From NCBI GenBank assembly GCA_944349335.1, contig CALVMW010000002.1, forward strand, positions 124,001 to 188,000: a DNA stretch of 64,000 nt, read 5' to 3'. Positions within the stretch are counted from its first letter, which is position 1. Every line of letters starts with the position of its first letter. Below, piece by piece: positions 1 through 8,712 of this stretch. This DNA is from an uncultured Bacilli bacterium. GTDB lineage: Bacteria > Bacillota_I > Bacilli_A > RFN20 > CAG-288. The notes beneath the pieces are model-generated. The model was given only the letters and a program-made list of their open reading frames with translations. It was not told the DNA's origin and did not search any database. Position numbers and translations under genes: made by a program.

Positions 1-609
1 TTAGAATCATTAGATAATAAAAACAAAGTTGATAAATTTGTTAATTATTATCGTGAAGAAGATTTAAAAAAAGAAGAGATTCAGAAGATCATTTTTTATC
101 ATCTCCCTTATTTTGAATTTAATGATCAAAAAATATATATGATCAATTATTCTCCTTATATAAATAAAATATATAGGAACTATACATATAGGTTAAAATC
201 TTTTCCTTTTTCTGCTTTATTAGAAGATAAAAATATTGCCTTAGATAACTTTTTTGATCATTATGGATATTTGCCATTCTCATCAATGATGACAAGATTG
301 ATACCACTTAAATATGGTGATAAATTCACTAAAACTTTCTATCATCCTCATTTTTCTACTATTTATGTTATAGATAATCAAGGTCTATTAGAAAGAGAGA
401 TTCCTCTATTTGATGATAAGATAAAGAATATAGATTATAGTCATCTTTTTGATAGATTAAATCTTTTGATGAAAGATTATTATAACTTAGATGAAAAATC
501 ATTTCTTGATCATCTTTTATCTTTACATTTTATTTCTGAATCGTTATATGAAGAACTAAAAAATATTTATTTACATAAATTAAAAAAGAAGGAAAAAAGA
601 TTAAGATGA
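1..609 (+). CDS. Hypothetical protein, 5'-truncated by the window edge
   Basis: The reading frame is open from base 1, so the true start lies outside the window; an internal ATG at 139 should not be taken as the start. About 202 residues are visible. I do not recognise a family. The sequence is hydrophilic, rich in Tyr, Phe, Asp and Lys, has no membrane segment or signal peptide, and ends in a Lys/Arg-rich tail. The stop codon overlaps the start of mtaB in an ATGA, so the two are probably translationally coupled in one operon. That hints at a housekeeping or RNA-related role but does not show one. Confidence 0.75.
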   Translation, partial: LESLDNKNKVDKFVNYYREEDLKKEEIQKIIFYHLPYFEFNDQKIYMINYSPYINKIYRNYTYRLKSFPFSALLEDKNIALDNFFDHYGYLPFSSMMTRLIPLKYGDKFTKTFYHPHFSTIYVIDNQGLLEREIPLFDDKIKNIDYSHLFDRLNLLMKDYYNLDEKSFLDHLLSLHFISESLYEELKNIYLHKLKKKEKRLR

Positions 610-1835
610 AGAGCTTTTATATAGTTACCTTAGGTTGTAAAGTTAATGCTTATGAATCAGAAGCTTTATCTGAGCGCCTTTTAGATAAAGGATATATTGT
701 AGATAATAAAAATCCTGATTATATATTTATTAATACTTGTGCTGTAACTAGTGAATCTGAAAGAAAAGATAGACAAAGAATACGTTCACTTATAAAAGAA
801 TATAAAAATAGCAAGATCATCGTTATGGGATGTTCTTCTCAAGTTCACAAAGAAGATTATTTAGCGATGGAAGGAGTCTCTTTAGTAATAGGTACTTCTA
901 AAAAGAATTGTGTCGAAAATCTTAGTTTAAATTTGCGTGATCAAGTTGATTTAAATAGCAGAAATTTTTCCTATGATGATATGCTGATCAAAAAAGGTGA
1001 ACATGCTGAAAGAGCCTATATTAAAGTTCAGGATGGTTGTGATAATTTCTGTACTTATTGTATTGTCCCATTTACTAGGGGAAAGTCCCGCTCTCGTGAT
1101 TATAATTCGATAATTAAAGAATGCTCTAATTTATTAGAGTCAGGAGTTAAAGAGATAGTTATCGGGGGAATTGATACTGGTAGTTATAATTATAATAATA
1201 TTGATTTAACAGGATTATTGAAGATGATTCTTTCTCTCCCTTATAGTGACTATCGTCTTCGTGTGTCTTCTATTGAAGCAAGTCAAATATCTGATGAATA
1301 TATTGAATTATTTCATAGTGAGAAAAAGCTTTGTCCGCATTTTCACATTCCTTTACAATCTGGAAGTGAGAAAATTTTAAAATTGATGAATAGAAAATAT
1401 TCTCTAAAAGATTTTCAAAAGAAATTAGATCTTATCAAGGAGAAGATTTCACATCCAGCTTTTTCTACAGATGTAATAACTGGTTTTCCTGGTGAAACTG
1501 AAAATGATTTTTTAGACACATATAACTTTTTAAAAGATAATATGTTTATGAGAATACATGCTTTCCCCTATTCAGAAAGAAAAGAGAGTGCAGCTAGTCA
1601 CTTTAAAGACTCTGTTCCAAGAGAAATACGTTTAGAGAGAGTAAGAAGACTTATTTCATTATCCGAAGAAAATGAAAAAAAGTATTTAGAGTCTATAAAG
1701 GGTGAAAAAGTACATATTTTAGTTGAAAAACAAGAAGGTAAAGTGTGTTCAGGCTATACTGAAAATTACCTCTATCTTTCAGCAGAATGTTTAGATCAAG
1801 CTGTTAATACTTTTATTGAAAAAACAATAAGTTGA
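606..1835 (+). CDS. mtaB: tRNA (t6A37) methylthiotransferase MtaB
   Basis: Radical-SAM methylthiotransferase that converts t6A37 to ms2t6A37 in tRNAs reading ANN codons. The N-terminal UPF0004 domain carries the three auxiliary-cluster cysteines C11 (LGCKVN), C45 (NTCAV) and C76 (MGCSS). The radical-SAM cluster is C145-x3-C149-x2-C152. The LGCKVN opening and total length of 409 residues match MtaB-type rather than MiaB-type enzymes; a C-terminal TRAM-like stretch follows. The start overlaps the previous stop (ATGA). The gene ends inside the promoter of tRNA-Ala, a fitting neighbour for a tRNA-modifying enzyme. Family assignment is firm; the MtaB subtype is likely. Confidence 0.92.
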   Translation: MKSFYIVTLGCKVNAYESEALSERLLDKGYIVDNKNPDYIFINTCAVTSESERKDRQRIRSLIKEYKNSKIIVMGCSSQVHKEDYLAMEGVSLVIGTSKKNCVENLSLNLRDQVDLNSRNFSYDDMLIKKGEHAERAYIKVQDGCDNFCTYCIVPFTRGKSRSRDYNSIIKECSNLLESGVKEIVIGGIDTGSYNYNNIDLTGLLKMILSLPYSDYRLRVSSIEASQISDEYIELFHSEKKLCPHFHIPLQSGSEKILKLMNRKYSLKDFQKKLDLIKEKISHPAFSTDVITGFPGETENDFLDTYNFLKDNMFMRIHAFPYSERKESAASHFKDSVPREIRLERVRRLISLSEENEKKYLESIKGEKVHILVEKQEGKVCSGYTENYLYLSAECLDQAVNTFIEKTIS

Positions 1836-1860
1836 TTTTTAGAGCGAATATTTATATAAT
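1832..1860 (+). promoter_or_regulatory. Promoter of tRNA-Ala
   Basis: A -35 TTGATT (1832-1837), 17-bp spacer and perfect -10 TATAAT (1855-1860) lie 12 bp before the tRNA. The -35 overlaps the mtaB stop codon. An 8-bp perfect inverted repeat, AGCGAATA (1843-1850) and TATTCGCT (1863-1870), brackets the -10 and could serve as an mtaB terminator stem or an operator. Confidence 0.8.
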
Positions 1861-1872
1861 TTTATTCGCTTT

Positions 1873-1948
1873 GGGGCTATAGCTCATCTGGAAGAGCATC
1901 TGCTTTGCAAGCAGAGGGTAGCGAGTTCGAATCTCGTTAGCTCCACCA
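1873..1948 (+). tRNA. tRNA-Ala (anticodon TGC)
   Basis: Complete cloverleaf: acceptor GGGGCTA pairs with TAGCTCC, the anticodon stem TCTGC/GCAGA encloses loop TTTGCAA (anticodon TGC), and the T loop is TTCGAAT. CCA is encoded at 1946-1948. Its 3' side borders a variable cassette with flanking direct repeats, as at many tRNA integration sites. Confidence 0.97.
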
Positions 1949-1962
1949 TTATTGTATAAAAT

Positions 1963-1984
1963 GCCCTAGAAATAGGGCTTTTTT
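1963..1984 (+). terminator. Rho-independent terminator of tRNA-Ala
   Basis: Stem GCCCTA/TAGGGC with a GAAA loop is followed by six T. Its 3' arm and T-run start the first copy of the 44-bp direct repeat. Confidence 0.9.
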
Positions 1985-2018
1985 AGTTTTCATCATCAGA
2001 AGATGTGCAATCTGTGTG
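1975..2018 (+). repeat. 44-bp direct repeat, copy 1 (possible attachment site)
   Basis: It starts GGGCTTTTTT and ends AATCTGTGTG. It matches 6201-6244 at 38 of 44 positions without gaps. The pair encloses about 4.2 kb of accessory genes directly downstream of tRNA-Ala. They may be att-like ends of a mobile cassette or two copies of a terminator-associated sequence. Confidence 0.7.
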
Positions 2019-2082
2019 TTCAGGTGTGTAAAAATAATACTTTAGAGCGTTTCTAAAACGAATATGTTATGTGTCTTTTCGT

Positions 2083-2129
2083 ATCAAAAATGATAATGTA
2101 TGTCTTCTTTACCTTATCATGTTTTTGAT
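2083..2129. repeat. Imperfect hairpin in the intergenic stretch 2019-2379
   Basis: ATCAAAAATGATAA (2083-2096) is nearly complementary to TTATCATGTTTTTGAT (2114-2129), with a two-base bulge and a 17-base loop. Short ATGTCTTTT-like repeats flank it. Otherwise I see no gene in 2019-2379; the stretch looks like decayed mobile or coding DNA. Confidence 0.4.
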
Positions 2130-2379
2130 ATTGGATATGTCTTTTGGTAGTTTCACCATATAAAAAGCGATGGTCTGATGAGCTAAATTAAGCTATTCAA
2201 CCCCTTTATAACATAATTAGCAAAATTTAGCAGTTATTTAACATACTATTTTTCAATGAAGTTTTGCTCTTACTTTTGGACTAAAATGTTTTTATACCAT
2301 AATAAAATTTTTGTTCTTAATAAAATTTTCTGTTTTTAAAAGATGCACTAAATAGAATCATAAAAATGAATGGGTAATG

Positions 2380-2745
2380 CTTAATCAGATAGGTTATATC
2401 AAATCTTCTATCGATAGAATTGAAAAATCATTAAATCACTTATAGGAAACATATACCGAACTATCGAATAGACTTGTAAGGTTAAAGAATCTATTAAGAA
2501 CGCTCATAAAATAATCACTGAATTACACGATGAAATAAAATGAGAATCAATTCATGAATGCGATACTTTTAAATGTTTTAAGCTGTGTTTAACAGCAGTA
2601 GTAATTTCTCTTATCACCTTAATGGGATCTAAACTTATCAAATAGTAATATTGATAATGAGAAAACTGAAAAATATGTAATTGAAATCACAACGATTGTT
2701 TTAGGCGCAGTTAATGTCTCTTTCAAACCTATGTCGAAGTGCTAA
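2380..2745 (+). pseudogene. Decayed gene: coiled-coil plus membrane segments
   Basis: Three frames stitch together into one protein-like reading. First comes a helical stretch starting LNQIGYIKSSIDRIEKSL, interrupted by TAG. A frameshift near 2475 leads to KVKESIKNAHKIITELHDEI, a TGA at 2541, and a hydrophobic segment containing CLTAVVISLITLMG that stops at 2643. Another shift continues from 2647 to TAA at 2743-2745. Heptad-like charges followed by one or two membrane spans suggest a former membrane-anchored coiled-coil protein, but no family is recognised. It is the only gene-like material in the 960-bp space before the lipoprotein operon. Confidence 0.5.
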
Positions 2746-2859
2746 GGAAAGAAGGAAACTTTGATGATAATAATATCTAGATTCCCTAGATTGAGGTAAG
2801 CATAAATACACTTAAGAGGTTTATTTAATTATAAGATTATCCAATGAACACATTTAAAT

Positions 2860-2882
2860 TGTAATCGCTTACACGCTATGAT
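2860..2882 (+). promoter_or_regulatory. LacI/CcpA-type operator and -10 of the lipoprotein-subtilase operon
   Basis: TGTAATCGCTTACA (2860-2873) is a near-perfect palindrome with central CG, the shape recognised by LacI-family regulators including CcpA. A -10-like TATGAT (2877-2882) follows at once, so a bound repressor would cover the promoter spacer. A closely related site with a TATGAT precedes the lipoprotein gene starting at 61381. Confidence 0.6.
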
Positions 2883-2944
2883 AAACTATAAATATCTTTA
2901 AAAAATTTAATTATATTCATTTTATATAAGAGGAGGTTAATGTT

Positions 2945-3307
2945 ATGAAAAAGATTAGAACTTTGGTTATAGGCCTGCTGCTTGTTTTTGGCTTATCAAG
3001 TTGTAGTGGAACGGAACAAGTATTAGGAACTTATAGTTCTCCAAATAATGGTAGTATTGAAATCACTGCTTTTGATGGTGATGAAGGAGAATTTAAGGCA
3101 TATGATATAACATTACCAAGATTAAATGATGGATATTTGTACACAACACCATCAAATTCAATCGAGATTTTTGCTATTGCTAGGTCCTACTCTAACAATG
3201 ATCAACTGATTAGATTTTCAATTGATGGTGTTGCTTATATTGCTACATTTAGTTATAACAACATGACTATTGAAGTGGAGGGGACAACATATGCGATTCA
3301 AAGGTAA
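2945..3307 (+). CDS. Small predicted lipoprotein
   Basis: A 120-residue protein with a type II signal peptide: KK at the N-terminus, a hydrophobic core and lipobox LSSC with the lipidated Cys at about residue 20. The mature part is short, polar and probably beta-rich; no family is recognised. A strong AGGAGG site sits 8 bp before the ATG. Its 3' end overlaps the next gene by 17 bp, and a LacI-type operator lies about 70 bp upstream. First gene of a probable operon with a second lipoprotein and a subtilase, so it may act with that protease at the surface; this is inference from position. Confidence 0.85.
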   Translation: MKKIRTLVIGLLLVFGLSSCSGTEQVLGTYSSPNNGSIEITAFDGDEGEFKAYDITLPRLNDGYLYTTPSNSIEIFAIARSYSNNDQLIRFSIDGVAYIATFSYNNMTIEVEGTTYAIQR

Positions 3308-3719
3308 ACTATTTTTGAGTATATTTTGTTGTTTTGAATTAATTGGTTGTTCTTCAAGTAATAATGTAATTGAGGTTAGCAAGAATTCTGATCTAATTTA
3401 CTTGTCCGATAAAGGTAAAGACTATTTTAATACATTGGAATGCTACAATATCTTTAATGCTTATCTATTTCAAAATTATGATGATGCGATGTCTTTTTTG
3501 GAAACTAATGAGTTTTTTGTTGCAACAAGCAATTTTGAATCTTTGTTTGAAAATAATTCTTCTGTTCTGTTAACCATTTTTGCAGGTAGTTCAGATAGTA
3601 CTTTGGAAGTCCAGGTAGTACGCAATGCCAATGGAGAGCTATCCTATAATTTTGACTTTTATAATGGGGTTTTAGAAGATATTTGCTTTCACATTGATTG
3701 TTTTCAACTATATGTATGA
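3291..3719 (+). CDS. Predicted lipoprotein in the subtilase operon
   Basis: I place the start at ATG 3291 rather than an upstream TTG at 3270, because GTGGAGGGG at about 3276-3284 is well spaced and the protein then begins MRFKGKLFLSIF. The signal ends in a lipobox-like LIGC, so the 142-residue product is probably a lipoprotein. The rest is unrecognised, polar and ends in a hydrophobic aromatic tail. It overlaps the preceding lipoprotein gene by 17 bp and precedes the subtilase by 23 bp, consistent with a three-gene operon. Confidence 0.75.
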   Translation: MRFKGKLFLSIFCCFELIGCSSSNNVIEVSKNSDLIYLSDKGKDYFNTLECYNIFNAYLFQNYDDAMSFLETNEFFVATSNFESLFENNSSVLLTIFAGSSDSTLEVQVVRNANGELSYNFDFYNGVLEDICFHIDCFQLYV

Positions 3720-3742
3720 AATTTAAGGGAGAATAAAAGGGT

Positions 3743-6070
3743 ATGAGTATTGAAAAGATTATTAGGAGAATAACACTATTAGCAATCTCATTGTCTGTTG
3801 GATCGATTTCTAACATTGAAATTCTAAATGTCCAAAATAATCCTGTACAGATAAATTTTGAGTTTTTGGATGATGATTCAGCTTATGTGTATGATGAAAG
3901 TGATTTCAATAATATAAAAACTAGCATTGAGAATCGAAGTTATGATTTAAAATTTTTTGTAGAGATGCCTGACGAAATAAATGATTTGCTTTCTCAAAGA
4001 CCATCAGCAAATTCTAGTAATGATATATCTAATATTCAAAATGAATTATATGAACTAAGACACTCAATAAAAGAAATTAATTTAGAAGCCTGTACTAGTG
4101 TATTATCTAAATTAAGTACCAAAATTGATATAGATGAGTCAAGCATAAACCCATATAGCTCGACTATTAAATTTCAATTAGACAAAGAAGAATTAACTTC
4201 AGAATTAATTGCTGATGTATCAAAAATGTCAAAATCAACACAAGAAATTGAACAAATATATATTACAGAAACTATAGCTGACGAAAACTTTGATGAGATT
4301 GATGACGCAATGGATGTTATAAATGTCAGAGATATGGTTAATTCGAGTCTTTATACTGGCAAGAATATCAATGTAGGAATAGCTGAGGCTGGTGGCATAA
4401 TTCGTCCAAATAGTTTTCCTAACGATTATTCAGGAAGAAACATTACTTTAAACGGAGCATCTACAGCTTCAGACCATGCTGATCAAGTAGCTATGATAGC
4501 AGCTGGAAACAACGGAATAGCTAATGAGAGTAATATATATTCTACAAATGCCACCCCATATAACAATGATTATATGAATTGGCTTATTGATAACAATGTA
4601 AACATAGTTAATACTAGTTTTGGCGATAAAACGCCATCCATTGGTGGCACTTATACAAGTGTTGCAATGGAAATGGACAGAATAATTAAAAATAGTTTTA
4701 TAACTGTTGTTGGCTCTGCTGGAAATCACGATGTAAATTATCCATCAGACAGAATCACGTCTCCAAAAACCGCTTTTAATTATATAACAGTCGGTGCCAC
4801 TAACGAGTATAGTCCAGAAACAACTAGTGCTGGTTATTCATGTTACGAGGAACAAGAAGGCTATTATGTTAGTAAGCCAAATTTAATGGCTCCTGGAGCG
4901 GTAATGACAAACGCTTATATTAACAATCCTAAATATAGTGAATATAACAAACCCAAGGGCACTAGCTTTGCTTCACCTCAAGTCGTTGGATGCATAGCTC
5001 TGCTGATGGAAGAATTTCCTTATCTTGTTGCTTATCCAGAATTAGTAACTTCTATTGTTACATCATCAGCTAGTCCAATGTCTTCTACTTATAATAATGA
5101 ATTTGGAGATAATCACTATGATGCATCAGGATTACATAATCAAATTGGTTCTGGTTTGCTTAATTATGAAAAAATGAGAGAAGCAGCTAGGCAATACCTT
5201 TCTATCACTGTGCCTAAAAGCAAAAGTTCTTATACTGGATCATTAGATCAATACTTGGAATTCAGAGTACCAAATAATAAAAGAATTAGAGCGTCACTCG
5301 CTTGGTTAGCCAATGGTACTGAGGAAAATAATTTCACTGATTATGATTTATATTTAACTAGAGTTGAACCTGATGGAACTGAAAATAATGTAATGCGTGT
5401 GTATGGTAGTGGTAATAATGTAGAATTCTTAGATTATGCTGTAGAAACTGGTGGATTGTTTAGACTAAGAATTTGGAAGAGCGGTCAAAGCAATCAAAAT
5501 GATTTTCTTGGTTTATCATACGTTATAATTGATGATAATGGTGGAAGTACAAGTGGTGCTACTGAATATGATGTTCCTACACTTGGAAAAGTAGAATTTA
5601 AGACTGCTGATTATAGTAGTTTTGGAAATGTGTATAACAATACTGCTATTGAGAAAACAATCACAGCTTCTTCTGGTGAGAGAATAGATACCAAGAGACT
5701 TAGAGCTGCCATTGTAGATAATCATCTCGTTCTCTCAGCTAAAAATAAAGATGCTGGTTTAGCTTATCTAGAATATTATTTTGATGATTATATCAATACA
5801 ATAGAATATGATTTTGGGTTATGGAGCGATAATGAATCACTAATAAAAAATTCATTTATATCTTTGCAGTGCTATCAAGGTAATGGTTATTGGTATAATG
5901 TGAAAGAGTTTAAAGCTAAAGAAATGGGTCAAGATAAAGATTCATTACTTCATTATGAGACAGATTTTTCAATTTTAACTACCGGTTTCAGGTTTGTTGT
6001 GCAGACTAATATGGTAGAAAATGATAATAATAGAGGTAGAGTTGTTATAGGCGATATCACTGTAAGTTAA
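3743..6070 (+). CDS. S8 family (subtilisin-like) serine peptidase, secreted
   Basis: A 775-residue protein. Residues 1-30 resemble a weak signal or anchor; about 30-200 are a prodomain-like region. The S8 catalytic domain runs from about 205 to 460: His245 in SDHADQV, oxyanion Asn328 in SAGNHD and nucleophile Ser408 in GTSFASP. At the place of the usual catalytic Asp (consensus VAVIDSG) the sequence is VGIAEAGG, giving Glu215. A beta-sandwich region follows (about 480-600, with TDYDLYL and FRLRIWKSG), then another about 150-residue domain to the C-terminus. No LPXTG motif is visible. It is last in an operon with two small lipoproteins. It probably degrades extracellular protein or matures surface proteins. 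Activity depends on whether Glu can replace Asp. Confidence 0.88.
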   Translation: MSIEKIIRRITLLAISLSVGSISNIEILNVQNNPVQINFEFLDDDSAYVYDESDFNNIKTSIENRSYDLKFFVEMPDEINDLLSQRPSANSSNDISNIQNELYELRHSIKEINLEACTSVLSKLSTKIDIDESSINPYSSTIKFQLDKEELTSELIADVSKMSKSTQEIEQIYITETIADENFDEIDDAMDVINVRDMVNSSLYTGKNINVGIAEAGGIIRPNSFPNDYSGRNITLNGASTASDHADQVAMIAAGNNGIANESNIYSTNATPYNNDYMNWLIDNNVNIVNTSFGDKTPSIGGTYTSVAMEMDRIIKNSFITVVGSAGNHDVNYPSDRITSPKTAFNYITVGATNEYSPETTSAGYSCYEEQEGYYVSKPNLMAPGAVMTNAYINNPKYSEYNKPKGTSFASPQVVGCIALLMEEFPYLVAYPELVTSIVTSSASPMSSTYNNEFGDNHYDASGLHNQIGSGLLNYEKMREAARQYLSITVPKSKSSYTGSLDQYLEFRVPNNKRIRASLAWLANGTEENNFTDYDLYLTRVEPDGTENNVMRVYGSGNNVEFLDYAVETGGLFRLRIWKSGQSNQNDFLGLSYVIIDDNGGSTSGATEYDVPTLGKVEFKTADYSSFGNVYNNTAIEKTITASSGERIDTKRLRAAIVDNHLVLSAKNKDAGLAYLEYYFDDYINTIEYDFGLWSDNESLIKNSFISLQCYQGNGYWYNVKEFKAKEMGQDKDSLLHYETDFSILTTGFRFVVQTNMVENDNNRGRVVIGDITVS

Positions 6071-6178
6071 ATTTTACCTTTATAATTCATTTAATTTAGA
6101 GTTAGTTTGCTTTTTAAAGAATTCTTAATTTTAAATGAGTTAACTAAAAGATTATAGGCTAAATAAGTAATTAATGAT

Positions 6179-6211
6179 GCCCTGCTAGAGAAATCTAGGC
6201 GGGCTTTTTTT
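6179..6211 (+). terminator. Terminator of the subtilase operon
   Basis: Stem GCCCTGCTAGA/TCTAGGCGGGC with a small internal mismatch and a GAAA loop is followed by seven T. The 3' arm and T-run belong to the second copy of the 44-bp repeat. The rest of 6071-6415 shows no gene. Confidence 0.85.
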
Positions 6212-6244
6212 GTTTTCATTATCAGTTGATGTAAAATCTGTGTG
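6201..6244 (+). repeat. 44-bp direct repeat, copy 2
   Basis: Same orientation as 1975-2018 and 86 percent identical without gaps. It closes the cassette that holds the pseudogene, two lipoproteins and the subtilase. Confidence 0.7.
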
Positions 6245-6415
6245 CATTTTTAAGTTTTAACTATTCTGTTATTTATTTTGTAGTAAAGATTACGAATTGG
6301 TTTATTATCAAATTGATGTTTTATAAAATTGAAGATGAATATGAGATTATTTTGAAGTTATGTATAATATATTGACGGGAGTAAATTAATTCTCGTATTT
6401 AAATCAGGTAGTTAT

Positions 6416-7138
6416 ATGAGTAGATTTAACAAGATTAAGCTAATTTTTATTTCAGCTATTATTTCTATTTTTCTAACTTTAATAATTTCAATAATCGTAC
6501 CTACAATTATATTTACTATGGTACAAATTGATGAAGTGCTTGAAGTTTTTCTATGTTTATTGATGTTTATTGTTCTTCTTCTTTTATTAGGCGCTTTGAC
6601 AAATTTTGTTTTTTCAAAAATTATAAAAAAATATAAAGATAAAAACCGAATTTGTTGTATTTCAATTAAATTAAATCCGAGTCAATTGCAGACGTTAGAA
6701 ACTAGTGATGGTGCCTTAACTTATTATAAAAATACTTATCATCTTAAAACTATTTCATTTTATAAAACTGAAAGTTTTGACTTATCTGATTGGAAAAGTC
6801 AAAGGAAAAAACATAATCGGATGATTAAAAAGATGGTTAAGACTGCGAGAAATGACAATCCCAAACTGAGACACTGGATTTATCAAATAAACGTTTTTGA
6901 GCATGATAACACTAATACTGAAGAAGTTAAGTTAATGATTTCAAAACTGAATAGTGATAGGTTATATGAGATAGGAAAAATTAATTTTGCCTATTGTCCC
7001 TCTAATAGTTTATTGATTTTAAAATCTTTTGAAGCTGATGGATTAAATCTTACGGGTTTTTATCGCTTTATACGTCTAAATAAGTTTTTTTGTAAAACAT
7101 TCAATATAGATTATCGCTATTTTAGGAAGTGTCTTTAG
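6416..7138 (+). CDS. Hypothetical membrane protein with two N-terminal spans
   Basis: A 240-residue protein. Two strongly hydrophobic segments (about residues 7-35 and 43-70) are followed by a positively charged, mostly soluble domain of about 165 residues, probably cytoplasmic. I do not recognise the soluble domain. The ribosome site is weak (CAGGTAG), which lowers certainty about the start. It lies just outside the repeat-bounded cassette, in a run of small unknown genes. Confidence 0.65.
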   Translation: MSRFNKIKLIFISAIISIFLTLIISIIVPTIIFTMVQIDEVLEVFLCLLMFIVLLLLLGALTNFVFSKIIKKYKDKNRICCISIKLNPSQLQTLETSDGALTYYKNTYHLKTISFYKTESFDLSDWKSQRKKHNRMIKKMVKTARNDNPKLRHWIYQINVFEHDNTNTEEVKLMISKLNSDRLYEIGKINFAYCPSNSLLILKSFEADGLNLTGFYRFIRLNKFFCKTFNIDYRYFRKCL

Positions 7139-7298
7139 ATTGTTTAGATGCAAAAGTTTTGTTTTACTCTATTTATATATTGAAACTTTGTTTTGTAGAT
7201 AAAAATGAACTAGTTATTATTAATCTTTATCTCATTAGAGCAATTAAGTTCATTTTGTTAAAATTATTGAGGTAAGATTATATTAAGAGGATGATTAA

Positions 7299-7604
7299 AT
7301 GAGAAGACTTGGGCTTACTTTTGAAAATGAGTATTTAATTATTCAAACGATTCTTCCTTGGCTAAAAAGAAAAATTAATTATTCTGATATTAAAGAGTTG
7401 AGATATGTTAGATGGACATGGGGTAATTATTTTAAAACTATCTATAACCATGACTATACTCCAGGTTCTCTTTATGTGTATTTTGATGATATAAATACAG
7501 GTAAGGTTAAATATTATACAGCACCATTAAGATATAAAAACATAGAAAAAATCCATCAAAAATTACATAAAAAATTAAATCTAATTGAAAAATTTGAAGT
7601 GTGA
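7299..7604 (+). CDS. Hypothetical protein, possible bacterial PH-like fold
   Basis: A 101-residue protein with an AAGAGG ribosome site. Alternating beta-type stretches (LTFENEYLIIQT, SLYVYFDD, KVKYYTAPL) and a final amphipathic helix resemble small bacterial PH-like domains that read IxYxDIKEL and end in a helix. That resemblance is from memory and untested. The spacer 7139-7298 contains an AAAATGAACT/AGTTCATTTT inverted repeat (7202-7256) and no gene. Confidence 0.6.
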   Translation: MRRLGLTFENEYLIIQTILPWLKRKINYSDIKELRYVRWTWGNYFKTIYNHDYTPGSLYVYFDDINTGKVKYYTAPLRYKNIEKIHQKLHKKLNLIEKFEV

Positions 7605-7662
7605 GAATATGTAATCTAAGTTTGAATAATTAGTTGTATATAAAAAAAGAAAAGAACTATAA

Positions 7663-8031
7663 ATGAAAATAACATATGAACTTACGAAAAATGATATCGT
7701 AAAAAGAGTTTATTATTTCGATGATGGATCTTTTGGTGATTTTAATAATAAATCTTATTTTCAAATTTCCATAAATGATGCTTCAAGTTGTTTATTAAAT
7801 GTAGATAGAACAAACGGAAAGGTAAGTTCTGTTGAAGGATACTTTCCTATAGAAGCAAGAAATAGTGTTTTAAAATTTGATTTTAATCCCATCAATATTT
7901 ATGAGGGTAAATTAGTGGTTGTTGATGTATTAAATGAATTTGAAGATGAAGGGTGTTTTATGCCTTTAGATAATCAAAATATTAGCTACATGGATGAACT
8001 GTTGCAGTTTATCGATGAGAAAGCTGCTTAG
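7663..8031 (+). CDS. Hypothetical protein
   Basis: A 122-residue soluble acidic protein, no signal or membrane segment and no recognised family. A weak GAAAAGAA sequence precedes the ATG. It ends only 2 bp from the stop of the oppositely oriented gene at 8034, so these two form a tight convergent pair. Confidence 0.6.
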   Translation: MKITYELTKNDIVKRVYYFDDGSFGDFNNKSYFQISINDASSCLLNVDRTNGKVSSVEGYFPIEARNSVLKFDFNPINIYEGKLVVVDVLNEFEDEGCFMPLDNQNISYMDELLQFIDEKAA

Positions 8032-8033
8032 TT

Positions 8034-8627
8034 TTATTCAAATTTAATATTATTTATTCTTTTCATCGCATTTAGAAATTTATGTTTGTCCTCATTTTTA
8101 TCGATGAAGTAAATTGTCACTGATTCCCAGATGAAAACCCAAGCTGCGATATCTAAAACTTCTGATACGATATCTTTTGTAATTTGATTATTAGAATTAG
8201 CAAAGATGGTATTATTTAGAATAATCATTATTAATAGTGTAAGAATACCTATTAAAAGAAGGGTGATTGCAAATATTTTCATATTTTTGCTTTTTCTTTT
8301 GTTTTTTAAGCCTATTAATCGCATGTTTTCTTTGAAAATATCTGTCGCTTCTTCTATTGAATAATTTTCATAATCATTTATCTTCATAATAAAATTGAAA
8401 GAGTATGCTTTAGGAATTTCAAGAAATACATTTTCAAGAGCTTCTTTTAATTCATATTTTAAAATTGGTCTTTTAGCAGAAGTAGTATCAAAAAAATCAG
8501 TGAATTTTTCTATCTGATATGTGATAGTACAGATTCCTCTTTCGTCATCTAAATCATAATATTTGCTTAATAAATCATGAGTTTCCTTTTTAATTAAATG
8601 ATGATTTACTTTAACATAATTTTTCAT
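8034..8627 (-). CDS. Hypothetical protein with two membrane spans
   Basis: A 197-residue protein with a good AAGGAG site before the ATG. The N-terminal half is soluble and beta/helical. Two membrane segments follow at about 122-142 and 155-180, the second in the stretch LDIAAWVFIWESVTIYFI. A short basic tail ends the protein. I recall similar uncharacterised Firmicute proteins with this AAWVFIWE-type second span, but assign no function. It is divergent from the SDR gene, with 85 bp between. Confidence 0.75.
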   Translation of the reverse strand: MKNYVKVNHHLIKKETHDLLSKYYDLDDERGICTITYQIEKFTDFFDTTSAKRPILKYELKEALENVFLEIPKAYSFNFIMKINDYENYSIEEATDIFKENMRLIGLKNKRKSKNMKIFAITLLLIGILTLLIMIILNNTIFANSNNQITKDIVSEVLDIAAWVFIWESVTIYFIDKNEDKHKFLNAMKRINNIKFE

Positions 8628-8712
8628 AATAAACTCCTTTTTATTATTGTATGAAAAAAATCATTTTAGGTAAATGAGATAAATTTTTTTTCTTTTTGAT
8701 ATTATATTTAAT

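Noticed and set aside
4469-4729. Antisense frames inside the subtilase gene (also 5516-5725)
   Set aside because: No ribosome site, protein-like composition or promoter; they mirror the coding bias of the subtilase.
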